64,000 nt of DNA from Nostoc sp. TCL240-02. Its GTDB lineage: Bacteria > Cyanobacteriota > Cyanobacteriia > Cyanobacteriales > Nostocaceae. Positions 1 to 8,407 of this stretch are shown here, one piece after another; position 1 is the first letter of the stretch, and the number at the start of each line of letters is the position of its first letter. The position numbers and the translations under genes are program-made. The DNA is taken from NCBI RefSeq assembly GCF_013343235.1, contig NZ_CP040094.1:5451001-5515000 (forward strand). The letters are read 5' to 3'. A model generated the notes under the pieces. It was not told where the DNA came from, searched no databases, and was given only the letters and a program-made list of their open reading frames with translations.

Positions 1-1154
1 AGCCAGCAGCAGTAGCACGAGCAGGAGTATTTAAGCGAGTGTTTACTGTTAAGGGAGGGGAGGTTGGTTCTTTAAAATAACGAAAGAATATAAAGTCTTT
101 AAGAAGTTGTAACTTGATTTGTTCCCTCAAACAACCTGAAGCAAAACCTACTAATTTCCAATCAAAGGGATCTGCCGCTAGTAAAGCAATACGCCAAATA
201 ATGTGTTCTGATGGAGTTTTAGTAAGTACTCTATTGACTGCTTGGACAACAGGAATGAATTGTAGGGTATATGCCAGCAGTTCATTTATATTATGTAAAC
301 CTATTTCCCAATTATTTTGCAACCAATTTTCCAAGCGCCAGACAAGATTAGGAAGGGGAAGCGGAGTAATACGGGGGAGTAGCCAACTAGTGTTTTGGAT
401 AATTCGCAAGTTTAGAGGTGAGCCAATAAACCAGGTATCTGGACGCATTACCGCCACGCCTACCGCCACACCGAATGCCACGCCTACCGCCACGCCTACC
501 GCCACACCGAACGCCACACCAAACGCCACGCCGAACGCCACGCCGAACACCACGCCTACCGCCACGCCGAACGCCACGCCGAACGCCACGCCTCCCACCA
601 CACCGAACGCCACGCCTCCCGCCACGCCTCCCACCACACCGAACGCCACGCCTCCCGCCACGCCGAGCGCCACGCCTCCCGCCACGCCTCCCGCCACGCC
701 TCCCGCCACGCCTACCGCCACACCGAGCCGCCACGCCGAACGCCACGCCGAACGCCACGCCTCCTGCCACACCTCCCGCCACGCCAAACGCTACGCCTCC
801 CGTCATGCCTACCGCCATGCCTACCGCCACGCCGAACGCCATGCCGAACCAGTTAATGCGAACATTTGCAGTCTGAAAAATTAAACCTATAGCTACAGGT
901 GTAATTACTGTTAAAACTAATCCTTGAAAAAGTAACTGACGTTGGATAGGATTTTGACGCAATAACTCCCATCCTTTCCGCCAATTCATTTCCCCTTCAG
1001 GAATATACCCACCCCCAAATCTATCCACATACCACCGCAAAGCTTGCGGAAAGAAAAACACCCAATATAAAAGGCGCAGATAATCTAAGGGGTTCCACAA
1101 AGAGAGGCGACGCTTCAACTTGGGCGCTAAGTCTAGGCGGGGTACAGGGGTCAT
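1..1154 (-). pseudogene. GVA-repeat membrane protein, frameshifted in the repeat tract and cut by the window edge
   Basis: The ATG at 1154 opens a frame with a basic, aromatic N-terminus (about residues 1-75), one hydrophobic segment (LVLTVITPVAIGLIF, about 80-95) and then tetrapeptide units of the GVAx type (GVAF, GVAG, GVAV). After FGVA near position 730 the frame turns into a Cys/Arg/Gly-rich run, which is the +1 reading of the same repeat. Removing one C from the GAGCCGCC at 727-732 restores FGVALGVAVGVA. The restored frame stays open through the repeats into a non-repetitive C-terminal part (MRPDTWFIGSPLNLRIIQNT and onward, from about position 455) and runs off the window at base 1 without a stop. 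I infer one gene of more than 380 codons with a 1-nt insertion in the repeat, either a real mutation, a reversible slippage or a sequencing error. The ATG overlaps the stop of the upstream small ORF (TAATG), so it is the third gene of an operon. The function is unknown; the repeats would form glycine/valine/alanine-rich membrane helices. Confidence 0.65.
450..860. repeat. 12-bp tandem repeat tract encoding GVAx units
   Basis: Degenerate 12-bp units (on the minus strand GGCGTGGCG plus one variable codon) follow one another for about 400 bp. Local GC content is far above that of the surroundings. The tract is low-complexity coding sequence and gives long spurious open frames in other frames and on the other strand (His/Arg-, Thr/Pro- and Arg/Gly-rich), which should not be annotated as genes. 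Confidence 0.9.
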
Positions 1155-1450
1155 TATTCAACCTCCATTATCACCTCTGAAGAACCTAATTCCCCAGCTC
1201 CCTTGTCTATGACGGAAGGGAGAGTAGGAGTAATCTTATTCCCCTCCCCTCCGAGGCTAAGGCGTACATACAAATCGGAGTTACTTTGAGATCCGGGTTT
1301 TACCCCCCTTAATCCCCCCTTGTAAAGGGGGGAAACAAGAAAACCTAGTTCCCTCCCCTTTCCAAGGGGAGGGTTAGGGTGGGGTAATTCGATAACTTGT
1401 GTGTACACCGTAGCCCCTTGTAGGGGAGAGATAAAAGCGGTGTCATTCAT
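1154..1450 (-). CDS. Small ORF (98 aa) partly made of dispersed repeats
   Basis: The start is the ATG at 1450, which overlaps the TGA of the upstream ATPase gene (ATGA), with GGAGAG about 6 nt upstream. The stop TAA overlaps the ATG of the GVA-repeat gene by one base. This double overlap suggests translational coupling of all three genes. The peptide begins MNDTAFISPLQGATVYTQV. Its middle (PHPNPPLGKGRE and SPLYKGGLRGVK) is the translation of two palindromic cyanobacterial intergenic repeats, so much of the protein is probably not conserved. It may be a truncated or repeat-invaded former gene, or a coupling leader. I recognise no domain. Confidence 0.45.
   Translation of the reverse strand: MNDTAFISPLQGATVYTQVIELPHPNPPLGKGRELGFLVSPLYKGGLRGVKPGSQSNSDLYVRLSLGGEGNKITPTLPSVIDKGAGELGSSEVIMEVE
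1301..1384. repeat. Two palindromic dispersed repeats inside the small ORF
   Basis: Around 1301-1334 a CCCCCTT...AAGGGGGG palindrome and around 1350-1384 a CCCTCCCCTTT...AAGGGGAGGG palindrome lie side by side. Both are of the type common in Nostoc intergenic DNA. Here they sit inside a translated frame between two overlapping genes. Confidence 0.7.
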
Positions 1451-2553
1451 TGCAAACTCTCCACACACTGCAAAAAAGTTCGATAACACAATTGCATCAG
1501 TTTGCGAGGATGTCCGCCACTTTCTTGGATGAGTTGGCTGATTTCTTCTTCAGTAAAACTCACAGAAGTTCTAGCTAGACGGTTGGTAATAAAAGTACGC
1601 ATAGTAGCTTCATCCCAAGGATGAATATGTTCCTCTTGGCAAATACCCGCTAACGGAGAAGTATTACCTTGCTCCTGACTATCCTTAAAAAGGTTGTTCA
1701 GAGGTTCGGTGGCAGCTAAAATCAGCTTCAACGGAGCATTATTTCCTTCGGCTAAACCGCGCAAATAATCCCTTATATTGCGAGTAAAACCTTCGCTTGT
1801 AAATTTTCCTACATTGTCTATAGCCAGTAGTATTTTACAACTTCGCAAATTGCGGGTTAACTGATAGTCTTTACTGTCAGGTATACCGATCTCGTGGCAC
1901 AATTCACTATAAAATTGACTTTCATTATGAAGTAAATTCAGGTCTAAGAAAACTGGCTGACGTTCACTTTTGAGAAAATTTTTCGCCTGTTGATTAATCA
2001 TCCATAGCAGCGAAGATTTGCCAATTCCCTCTTCCCCAATTAAAACGATACTACTACCGCTATTCAGTACCTCAAATACTCGCCGGATTTCGCGCTCTCG
2101 GTCAAAAAAGAGATACTTTTCTTCTACTCTGCCACTAAAAGGAATGAAGGGATTTTGATTTAGCTCAGATACAGTATTATTAGTTAACTCTGGAAAAGTA
2201 ATATAATCTGGTTCTGGCGCAGTGGTATAAGATAGTTTTTTAGTATGGTAATTGTAATTTCTCTCAAAAAAGTTTTCAAGTTCTTCCCTCAAATTTCTTT
2301 TATCAAGATCGTCTATATTTAATACTCTTTTAATCTTATCGTTTAAACTTTTACCTATTTCTTTTAAATACTGTTCTGTATATGGTTTGGCAGTAGGATT
2401 AGACTTCTTTATTTTAGAAGGCATTTGACTATAATTCATCCCTTGCCAACTTAGTAGAAAAACTTTTTCTTCTAACTTGCCCAGTAATACTACTTTTCCT
2501 TTCCTCTCCTCAAATATTTGCTTAATAGATTCTAATGCTTCTTCAGCTTCCAT
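1447..2553 (-). CDS. P-loop ATPase with probable VMAP-type HTH N-terminus
   Basis: 368 aa. The N-terminal 110 residues carry the pattern LLSWQGMNYSQM...YTEQYLKEIGKSLNDKI, which resembles the helix-turn-helix domain found at the N-terminus of cyanobacterial VMAP/STAND-type ATPases (typically xxSWxGxxYxxIA...YLKxxGxxLW). After a linker with FFDREREIRRVFEVL comes an AAA/STAND ATPase: Walker A GEEGIGKSS at about residue 173, Walker B-like KILLAIDNV at about 243, and a C-terminal Orc1/Cdc6-like segment ending in ESGGHPRKLMQLCYRTF. It is shorter than classic NB-ARC regulators and has no C-terminal sensor repeats. The stop overlaps the next ATG by 4 nt. It is the first gene of a three-gene operon with a membrane protein, which suggests a sensor ATPase with a membrane effector. 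The HTH assignment is by pattern only; the ATPase call is firm. Confidence 0.8.
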   Translation of the reverse strand: MEAEEALESIKQIFEERKGKVVLLGKLEEKVFLLSWQGMNYSQMPSKIKKSNPTAKPYTEQYLKEIGKSLNDKIKRVLNIDDLDKRNLREELENFFERNYNYHTKKLSYTTAPEPDYITFPELTNNTVSELNQNPFIPFSGRVEEKYLFFDREREIRRVFEVLNSGSSIVLIGEEGIGKSSLLWMINQQAKNFLKSERQPVFLDLNLLHNESQFYSELCHEIGIPDSKDYQLTRNLRSCKILLAIDNVGKFTSEGFTRNIRDYLRGLAEGNNAPLKLILAATEPLNNLFKDSQEQGNTSPLAGICQEEHIHPWDEATMRTFITNRLARTSVSFTEEEISQLIQESGGHPRKLMQLCYRTFLQCVESLQ

Positions 2554-2616
2554 TTAACCTGATTGAGTTGGTAGGTAAAGTTAACACTTGGATATAAGTT
2601 TATTATTTTACAGCAA

Positions 2617-2697
2617 AACCTACATAATCCTACGTCTATGTAGATATTCTTTGTATTTATGACATAATCCTACATTTACCTACATCCTACGTATAAC
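2617..2697. promoter_or_regulatory. Phased CCTAC direct repeats between divergent genes
   Basis: CCTAC occurs at 2619, 2629, 2669, 2679 and 2686 in the 197-bp divergent intergenic region. Two pairs have exactly 10-bp spacing and the pairs lie 50 bp apart, so the sites would sit on one face of the helix. The extended unit is CCTACATAATCCTACGT, repeated imperfectly. This is a plausible operator for the HTH-bearing ATPase or another regulator; that role is inferred. Confidence 0.45.
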
Positions 2698-2750
2698 TAT
2701 GGACTACAGGCGAATATAGAGACATCGAAACAACAGAGGAGTGCAAAACG

Positions 2751-3092
2751 ATGTCTACTTACTATCCTGTAAAAGAAAATTTAGCCGCACAGCAACAGCC
2801 AATAGTTCAATCTCTAGATGTTCTCAATCAGTCAAACAACACAGAACAACTTCTCGATATCGCTGAAAATATTACTGCTGCTTTAAGCAAATCAGATACA
2901 GTGGAATTAGTTCAAGCTGGGGGTCAGACAGCAGAAAATATTTTTAAGGTCTTAGTCCAATATGGTGGTAAACCAGTTGCAATTATCCTGGCTACTGCTG
3001 TTCTGATTGCAGCTACTGCTATACCCATATTAGCCGTCAAAGTATCTCTGGGCCAGATAACTCAAATCCCTAATATTTCACAGACAAAATGA
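2751..3092 (+). CDS. Small membrane protein, hypothetical (113 aa)
   Basis: ATG at 2751 with an AGAGGAG ribosome site at about 2735-2741. The first 65 residues are polar and probably helical (VQSLDVLNQSNNTEQLLDIAENITAAL). One strong transmembrane segment follows (PVAIILATAVLIAATAIPILAV, about 77-98) and then a short polar tail. It has no signal peptide or known motif. It is divergent from the ATPase operon across the CCTAC repeats and could be co-regulated with it. A hairpin just after its stop is a likely terminator. I do not recognise the family. Confidence 0.6.
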   Translation: MSTYYPVKENLAAQQQPIVQSLDVLNQSNNTEQLLDIAENITAALSKSDTVELVQAGGQTAENIFKVLVQYGGKPVAIILATAVLIAATAIPILAVKVSLGQITQIPNISQTK

Positions 3093-3102
3093 TAGTTTTG
3101 TG

Positions 3103-3131
3103 TTGGGTTACGCTTTGCTTAACCCAATTTT
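3103..3131 (+). terminator. Hairpin and T-run after the small membrane protein gene
   Basis: TTGGGTTA (3103-3110) pairs with TAACCCAA (3120-3127) across a 9-nt loop and is followed by TTTTA. The same stem-loop type is a common dispersed repeat in Nostoc genomes, so it may be a repeat that also serves as terminator. Confidence 0.5.
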
Positions 3132-3242
3132 ACATTTTACTGCTTCATCTCATAAAAAAAAGGCGGGCAAGACTTCGGCGTGAGCGCTCAGTCGAACGCT
3201 GTCCACCCCACAAGAAGGTTAGAAAGAATTAAGAACTTTTTG

Positions 3243-4286
3243 CTAGTAGCGAATTCGCGGATCTACATAAGAATTTAAAATATCAATTAAAATGCTGGCA
3301 CTCACAACGATCGCACCAAAAAATACTAGCACTCCCTGGACTGTGGGATAATCGCGATCTGCGATCGCTTGATAGAGTCGATTAGCTAACCCAGGCCAAG
3401 AAAATGTCACTTCTGTCAAAATCGCCCCACCTAACAGAGAGGCAAAAGTTAATCCCAACACTGTAATTACTGGGATTAAAGCATTCTTTAAGGCATGGGA
3501 GGCTAAAATCTTATTTTCACCAATACCTCTGGCTCTAGCGGCTTCTACATAATCTGCTTGCAAGGTTTGCTTTAAATTCACTCGCACAATTCGCTCAAAA
3601 ATCCCACTCAGCAAAATTCCCAAAGTGAGACTCGGTAAGGCAAGATGGTGCAAAGATGTGAAAAACTGACTGAGATTTCCACCGAGTAAGCTATCAATTG
3701 TATACAACCCAGTCACAGGAGTGGGAGCCGGAAGATTAGGCGGAAAGCGGTTGGAATTGGGAAACCAACCAAGTTGGACTGAGAAAATCAACTGCAAAAG
3801 CATTCCCGCCCAAAACATGGGGAGTGCGTAGGTGATAATCCCAAACAAGCGCCCACCAACATCAAAATATGTCCCAGGACGAGAAGCTGAAAGAGTCCCA
3901 ACCGCAATTCCGACGATGAGTGCAACCGCCATACTACATACTGCTAACTCCACCGTCGCCGGGAAATATTGCCCAATTATGTCCCAAACATTCTGTCCGC
4001 GACTCATTAAAGATGTTCCCAAGTCAAAGCGCAGTATGCTTCCCAAATAATTCAGGTACTGTAGCCACAAAGGAAAGTTTAAACCTAGTTGTTTCCGCAA
4101 TTCTTCTTTAGCAGCTTCCGGCGCACGTCCACCAAGAATTGCATCTGCGGGATCTCCTGGTGTTGCTCTTAATAAGAGAAAGACAATGGTGATAATTGTT
4201 AATAGCTGAAGTGGTGCGAGAAGCAACCGGGAAACAATGTAATACTGTAAAGCTTTAGAACGAGACATAAGCAATTCAAAATTCAA
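3243..4286 (-). CDS. ABC transporter permease, DppB/OppB type
   Basis: 347 aa inner-membrane permease for peptides, nickel or similar substrates. It shows the family hallmarks: an N-terminal TM segment followed by RATPGDPADAILGGRAPEA and a glycine-rich LGLNFPLWLQYLNYL region, about six TM segments, and the ATPase-contact EAA loop (ADYVEAARARGIGENKILASHALKNALIPVITVLG, about residues 243-277). The C-terminal FSWPGLANRLYQAIADRDYPTVQGVLVF is also typical. It lies 240 bp downstream of a matching binding-protein gene on the same strand. No DppC-like permease or ATPases are adjacent, so the transporter is completed from elsewhere in the genome. The substrate cannot be read from sequence. Confidence 0.93.
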   Translation of the reverse strand: MNFELLMSRSKALQYYIVSRLLLAPLQLLTIITIVFLLLRATPGDPADAILGGRAPEAAKEELRKQLGLNFPLWLQYLNYLGSILRFDLGTSLMSRGQNVWDIIGQYFPATVELAVCSMAVALIVGIAVGTLSASRPGTYFDVGGRLFGIITYALPMFWAGMLLQLIFSVQLGWFPNSNRFPPNLPAPTPVTGLYTIDSLLGGNLSQFFTSLHHLALPSLTLGILLSGIFERIVRVNLKQTLQADYVEAARARGIGENKILASHALKNALIPVITVLGLTFASLLGGAILTEVTFSWPGLANRLYQAIADRDYPTVQGVLVFFGAIVVSASILIDILNSYVDPRIRY

Positions 4287-4410
4287 AATTCAATTTTTGA
4301 AGGTATCTTGTCCATTGACCAGATACGAAAGATATTTACTTAAGAACCAAGAATCGAAATAAAAAATATTGGACATAACCCTTTCAAAGTGACTTGTAAA
4401 ATCTCTTTAT

Positions 4411-4485
4411 TTTCTCTGCGCTCTCTGCGTCTCTGCGGTTAAAAATTAATTAAATCAACCACAGAGGCGCAGAGAACACAGAGGT
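4411..4485. repeat. Dispersed inverted repeat between permease and binding-protein genes
   Basis: The left arm 4411-4440 (rich in TCTCTGCG) and right arm 4457-4485 (AACCACAGAGGCGCAGAG...) are near-perfect reverse complements around an AT-rich loop. One arm recurs at 31163-31190 between aptC and aptB, so this is a multicopy intergenic element. It could form a hairpin in the transcript that lowers permease expression relative to the binding protein. Confidence 0.75.
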
Positions 4486-4526
4486 AAGAGGTTAAAGAGT
4501 AATTTTTTGTCCCTTTGACTTTTTAA

Positions 4527-6179
4527 CTACTTTTTAATTGTCTGGTAAACCAGAATTTGGGTTGGGTTAAGTTGTACGCTGTTTACACCTTTTTGGGCAA
4601 ATACATAGTCTTTGCTTTGCCATAAGGGAACGTAAGGTACATCAGCAGTTACTTGCTTTTGAATTTCTGCAAAAATTTTCTGACGCGCTTCGGGATTTAG
4701 TTCTTTGCGTTGTTGATCGATCAGTTTATTCATCGCTTCGTTATAGTAGAACGAACCCTGAGTTTGACTGCCTCCATCTTCACATCCTTTAGCAACTGAA
4801 CCTTTGTCACAAGACAAAAATGGCTGGACGTAATTATCTGGGTCTAAAAAGTCTGGATACCAATCAAGTAAAGCCCCTGGATATAATCCTTTGGCAATGT
4901 CTTTAAAAAATGTTGGGCCTTCAGCAGGGGTAACTTCAAATTGCAGAATTCCATCCATTTTGGCATCTACAAGAGATTTGAGGGTCTGTGCTGCCAAACT
5001 ACGAGTAGGTGAACTAGAAGGATACCAAATTTGGACTTTTGCGGGATTTTCTTTGGAGAAACCAGCAGTAGTTAACAATTTTTTAGCTTGATCAAAGTTA
5101 GCATCGCCATAAGCATCTTTGAATAATGGCACAGAAACTTTAAATGTTGTGGGAATCATGCTATAAAGCGGGTCTGCTTGACCAAGTAAGGCCCGCTCAT
5201 TTAAGAGTGGACGGTCAATTATTGACGCGATCGCTTGTCTGACTTCTAATTTATCTAAAGGCTTTTGATTCCGATTCAATACCAGATAGCTTACTACACT
5301 ACCTTCAGCTGCGATCGCTTGCCAATCCCCTTTTTTACCACCTTCTTCTAAGCTCCGATTTTGATCTGGCTGTAGCGATAGATAGGCTACATCTACAGCG
5401 CCTGTACGGAAAGCATTAAATAAATTAACTGGACTAGTTTGAATTTGGAGGTTAACACCCTTGTTAACTGGTTTTTCTCCCCAATATTTATCAAACGTAT
5501 CAAATCTTATTGAATCAGTACCATACTGCGCTAACTTGTAAGGGCCAGTTCCTACAAAAATATTCGGCTTAAATTTACCAGCACCAAGTTCGTAAGCTTT
5601 TGGCGAAACTGCACACACCCCAGGAAACGCCAGTAGTGAAGGAAAGGCTGCAAAGGGTTTTTTCAGCTTAATGCTTAACTCATACTCGCCTGTAGTTTTC
5701 ACCGAATCTACTACATCAGCTAGTAAAAATGATGGTTTTCCTTTATTTTGAATAAAGCGGTTGATAGTAAACGCCATTGCTTCGGCGTTGAAGGGAGTCC
5801 CATCGTGAAAAACCACTCCCTGACGTAAGGGGATGGTATAAGTTAAGGCATCTTGACTGACTTTAGGTAATGCTGTCGCAAGCTGGGGCTTAATTTCCGT
5901 ACTTCCTGGTTCATAGGTGTAGAGGCGATCGCTCATATTAAACACCAAACCCAAGGATGCTAACTCATAAGCATCAGCCGGATCAAGGGTTCTCGGCTTT
6001 GCTGTTGTACCGATAGTAATACGACCATCACCTGTAGGGCTATTTACAGAACCCGATGGTGGCGTAGAAGACTGTGGACGAGGAGCGCAACTAACAACTA
6101 AAAATAAGCATAGACAGAACAAAGATAGGAATTGTGTAATCCGACCCCACCGTTGCACGGACAAGGAAAACCAGGTCAT
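4527..6179 (-). CDS. ABC transporter substrate-binding lipoprotein, SBP family 5
   Basis: 550 aa. The N-terminus is a lipoprotein signal with lipobox LVVSC and Cys at about residue 30, followed by a Pro/Ser-rich linker. The mature part has the DppA/OppA/NikA fold signatures: RITIGTTAKPRTLDPADAYELAS, YTIPLRQGVVFHDGTPFNAEA, VGTGPYKL, and KLEVRQAIASIIDRPLL. It binds a peptide-like ligand outside the membrane and delivers it to the permease encoded downstream. The length is normal for the family. The 213-bp region upstream (6180-6392) is AT-rich and holds the promoter side of this gene and the 3' end of the methyltransferase; I see no other gene there. Confidence 0.94.
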   Translation of the reverse strand: MTWFSLSVQRWGRITQFLSLFCLCLFLVVSCAPRPQSSTPPSGSVNSPTGDGRITIGTTAKPRTLDPADAYELASLGLVFNMSDRLYTYEPGSTEIKPQLATALPKVSQDALTYTIPLRQGVVFHDGTPFNAEAMAFTINRFIQNKGKPSFLLADVVDSVKTTGEYELSIKLKKPFAAFPSLLAFPGVCAVSPKAYELGAGKFKPNIFVGTGPYKLAQYGTDSIRFDTFDKYWGEKPVNKGVNLQIQTSPVNLFNAFRTGAVDVAYLSLQPDQNRSLEEGGKKGDWQAIAAEGSVVSYLVLNRNQKPLDKLEVRQAIASIIDRPLLNERALLGQADPLYSMIPTTFKVSVPLFKDAYGDANFDQAKKLLTTAGFSKENPAKVQIWYPSSSPTRSLAAQTLKSLVDAKMDGILQFEVTPAEGPTFFKDIAKGLYPGALLDWYPDFLDPDNYVQPFLSCDKGSVAKGCEDGGSQTQGSFYYNEAMNKLIDQQRKELNPEARQKIFAEIQKQVTADVPYVPLWQSKDYVFAQKGVNSVQLNPTQILVYQTIKK

Positions 6180-6392
6180 ACAGTTAAATTTTATGTAATC
6201 AGAAGTCAGTGATTATACTATATATTTGCTAGTTTTATAGAAAACTTTACAATTAATTACTACTTTAAATACTTTTTATAGAGGATTGTGCTCGAACAGA
6301 TAAATTTATGTGTATTCAGGATGATTAAGTAAAAATAATTAAATGCTTACTATAATATGCAGAACTCTACCTCATCATAATAATTCAAAGTT

Positions 6393-7259
6393 CTAAATTA
6401 ACTGTTCCGAATTGGGAGAAGTAGAGTCAAGAGAAGAGTAGTTTAATATAAAAATTTCTTTCCCCTTATATCGTTCGCCTTTAAAGTTATCTTGCTTACT
6501 CTTTCGATTTTTTTGATCATCACTTCTACTAATTGTATAATTCCATTCTTTGTCGTGTATTTCCAATGCCCATTCATATATATTTCTAATTGTGTCGCTA
6601 TTATCGTAAGTTATAAGAAATTTTATTTTTTCCTTGTATCTATTTAATATTTGGCATAGCCTGAAATGATCGTCTTTAGAAAATGAATGAGCATAAATTT
6701 TATCTTGCTCTGCATTGAAATAAGGAGGATCAATAAATAAAAAAGATCCATTAGGTACAGATTCGATAACTTCTTCAAAATCGAGATTAGTAATTTTAAC
6801 GTTTTGAAGTTTATCTGAAGTTCGACGTATGTTTTTGGGCCAATTCTCTGGACGCATACTGTATTTGTCACCATACCCCCAATAACAGTTTTGATGCTTC
6901 ATAATCCCAGAATAGGAGGTTCTGTTAAGGTAAAACCATCTACCAGCTTGTTCTAATTTATTTTGTGGGATGAATTCATTTTTGTAATATGTATGTCTTT
7001 CTTTAGTAGCGGATTCTCCTGCTAAAAATTTGATTAATTCTTCTGGTTGATCTCGAATTGTTAATAAGGTATTTATTAACAATTCATCAATATCATTGAG
7101 CCAATTAATATTTACTTTATCTTTTACAAAAAAAATAGAACCACCCCCCGCAAAAGGTTCAACATAACAAGAGTGAGAAGGAATATGATTAAGAATCAAA
7201 TGTCGAGCATAAAATTTGCCGCCAGGATATCTAAATGGTGAGTTTATCGGTTTGTTCAT
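6393..7259 (-). CDS. DNA adenine methyltransferase, Dam-like (D12 class)
   Basis: 288 aa. N-terminal FRYPGGKFYARHLIL and the AdoMet-binding VEPFAGGGSIFF (motif I, about residues 34-45) are followed by the catalytic FLFIDPPYF (DPPY, motif IV, about 174-182). The order is that of the D12/alpha-class N6-adenine methyltransferases such as Dam and M.DpnII. RBS AGGG lies just before the ATG. No restriction endonuclease gene is adjacent, so it appears to be an orphan enzyme. The gene and its flanks (6180-6392 and 7260-7556) are much richer in A/T than neighbouring genes, which suggests acquisition by transfer. GATC-type specificity is typical of the family but not proven; HIP1 sites contain GATC, so it could modify them. 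Confidence 0.9.
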   Translation of the reverse strand: MNKPINSPFRYPGGKFYARHLILNHIPSHSCYVEPFAGGGSIFFVKDKVNINWLNDIDELLINTLLTIRDQPEELIKFLAGESATKERHTYYKNEFIPQNKLEQAGRWFYLNRTSYSGIMKHQNCYWGYGDKYSMRPENWPKNIRRTSDKLQNVKITNLDFEEVIESVPNGSFLFIDPPYFNAEQDKIYAHSFSKDDHFRLCQILNRYKEKIKFLITYDNSDTIRNIYEWALEIHDKEWNYTISRSDDQKNRKSKQDNFKGERYKGKEIFILNYSSLDSTSPNSEQLI

Positions 7260-7556
7260 AGTTCCCTAAAATCTTCCTAATGTTATGCTTAATGTTTAAT
7301 ATCCAAAGCATACATGAAATTTATTGTAAAGTTAGTAACAAAAAATATTAGCTAAATATTTAAATATGCAATTTTATTATTTTTTTACTGAGCTACATCA
7401 AATATAAAGAAAAATTTATTTTATTTAATTAAATTGAGCAATAATAATTTAAAGAGACTTAATTTAAATTATTATTAGTTATACATATTTAATAAATAAT
7501 ATACGATATCGTAATCGTAAATAGCAGATTGAAAGTTTAATAGTGAGACTAAGAGC

Positions 7557-7883
7557 GTGAAGTATTTCTTTCTATCTGAGGGATGGGCAGTTGCTAGAGT
7601 CTGGGCATCTGATGGACTCTGGCAAGTAACTGCATGGCGACGGCAACCAGATATTCAGCGAATGAATATTTGTTTAGTGGAAGAAAACGAATTGCTATGG
7701 CTTTATCGAGTTGAAGAAGCCATTTTAACCGTGGAAGTGAAGCCGACAATACCAGTCACAGTCGGTACTACCATAGGTCAAGTAGTACTCAAGCGTTTGA
7801 TGAGTGCTGAACAGGTAATTGAACGTTTAAACACAGCTGAGGCGAAGTGCCAACTGCAAAATATCCAGTTGGTGGTTCAGTAA
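7557..7883 (+). CDS. Conserved hypothetical protein (108 aa), GTG start
   Basis: The GTG at 7557 gives MKYFFLSEGWAVARVWASDGLWQVTAWRR, a compact beta-rich protein with several Trp residues and a C-terminal helix (SAEQVIERLNTAEAKCQLQN). It has no signal peptide or TM segment. I do not recognise a named family. It stands alone between AT-rich DNA and a repeat-rich 520-bp gap before psbB. Codon use looks native. Confidence 0.6.
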   Translation: MKYFFLSEGWAVARVWASDGLWQVTAWRRQPDIQRMNICLVEENELLWLYRVEEAILTVEVKPTIPVTVGTTIGQVVLKRLMSAEQVIERLNTAEAKCQLQNIQLVVQ

Positions 7884-8390
7884 AATCGGCATGGGGTATT
7901 GGGCATTAGGAATGGGGCATTGAGATGAGAAGAGACATAAGAGACAAGGAAGAGGGGGTAGACAAGGGAGAAACTTGAATAATTCTCCCCTTGTCCTCCC
8001 TGTCCCTCTGCCTCCCCTGCCCCTGTTCTCCCTGCCCCCTGCTCCCTTTATAAAGTTAAAGATAAGTAAATTTAATCTTCAAGAGAGATTGGTAGCGAAA
8101 AAACTTTGAGATGCTACGCGATCGCATCAATTTACACGCTTGCAAACAATTCCATCAATAGTTACACTTTTTAAAACATTCTCATTTTTTGCTTGGCGGT
8201 GGCTACCCTACAAGGTAAACCTCCCGAAGCGAGTAAGCATTGCCTCATCTCCCACTCTGTCTGACTTATAAGACTAACTGTGGTAGTACTCTGGCTCTGG
8301 CAATAACAAAAAACAAGAGAGAGTTTTCTGAGTGGCGAATTTCGTTCCTTAGAATCTCAGTAAGAAAATTGCTTTGTAAACTAACTCATC
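7884..8390 (+). other. Non-coding: repeat-rich spacer and psbB leader
   Basis: At about 7890-8050 there is purine-rich then pyrimidine-rich sequence (GGGGTATTGGGC..., GACAAGGGAGA...TCTCCCCTTGTC...) that can fold as a long imperfect hairpin, typical of Nostoc intergenic simple repeats. From about 8060 to 8390 the sequence is ordinary, with one HIP1-like CGATCGC, and should contain the psbB promoter and 5' leader. I cannot point to a specific start site. Confidence 0.5.
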
Positions 8391-8397
8391 GAGGAGG
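8391..8397 (+). promoter_or_regulatory. Strong psbB ribosome binding site
   Basis: GAGGAGG, a near-perfect anti-Shine-Dalgarno match, ends 10 nt before the psbB ATG at 8408 and fixes the start. Confidence 0.8.
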
Positions 8398-8407
8398 AGC
8401 GTAGTCG

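Noticed and set aside
475..876. Plus-strand Arg/Pro-rich ORF (133 aa)
   Set aside because: Shadow of the same repeat tract; composition is an artefact of the repeat.
114..884. Plus-strand ORF of 256 aa rich in ATPN/ATPT repeats
   Set aside because: It is the antisense reading of the GVA-repeat gene; its Thr/Pro-rich part exists only because the 12-bp GC-rich repeat is open in several frames.
8060..8390. Specific promoter elements for psbB
   Set aside because: I could not identify a convincing -10/-35 pair or a regulator box without a computed model.
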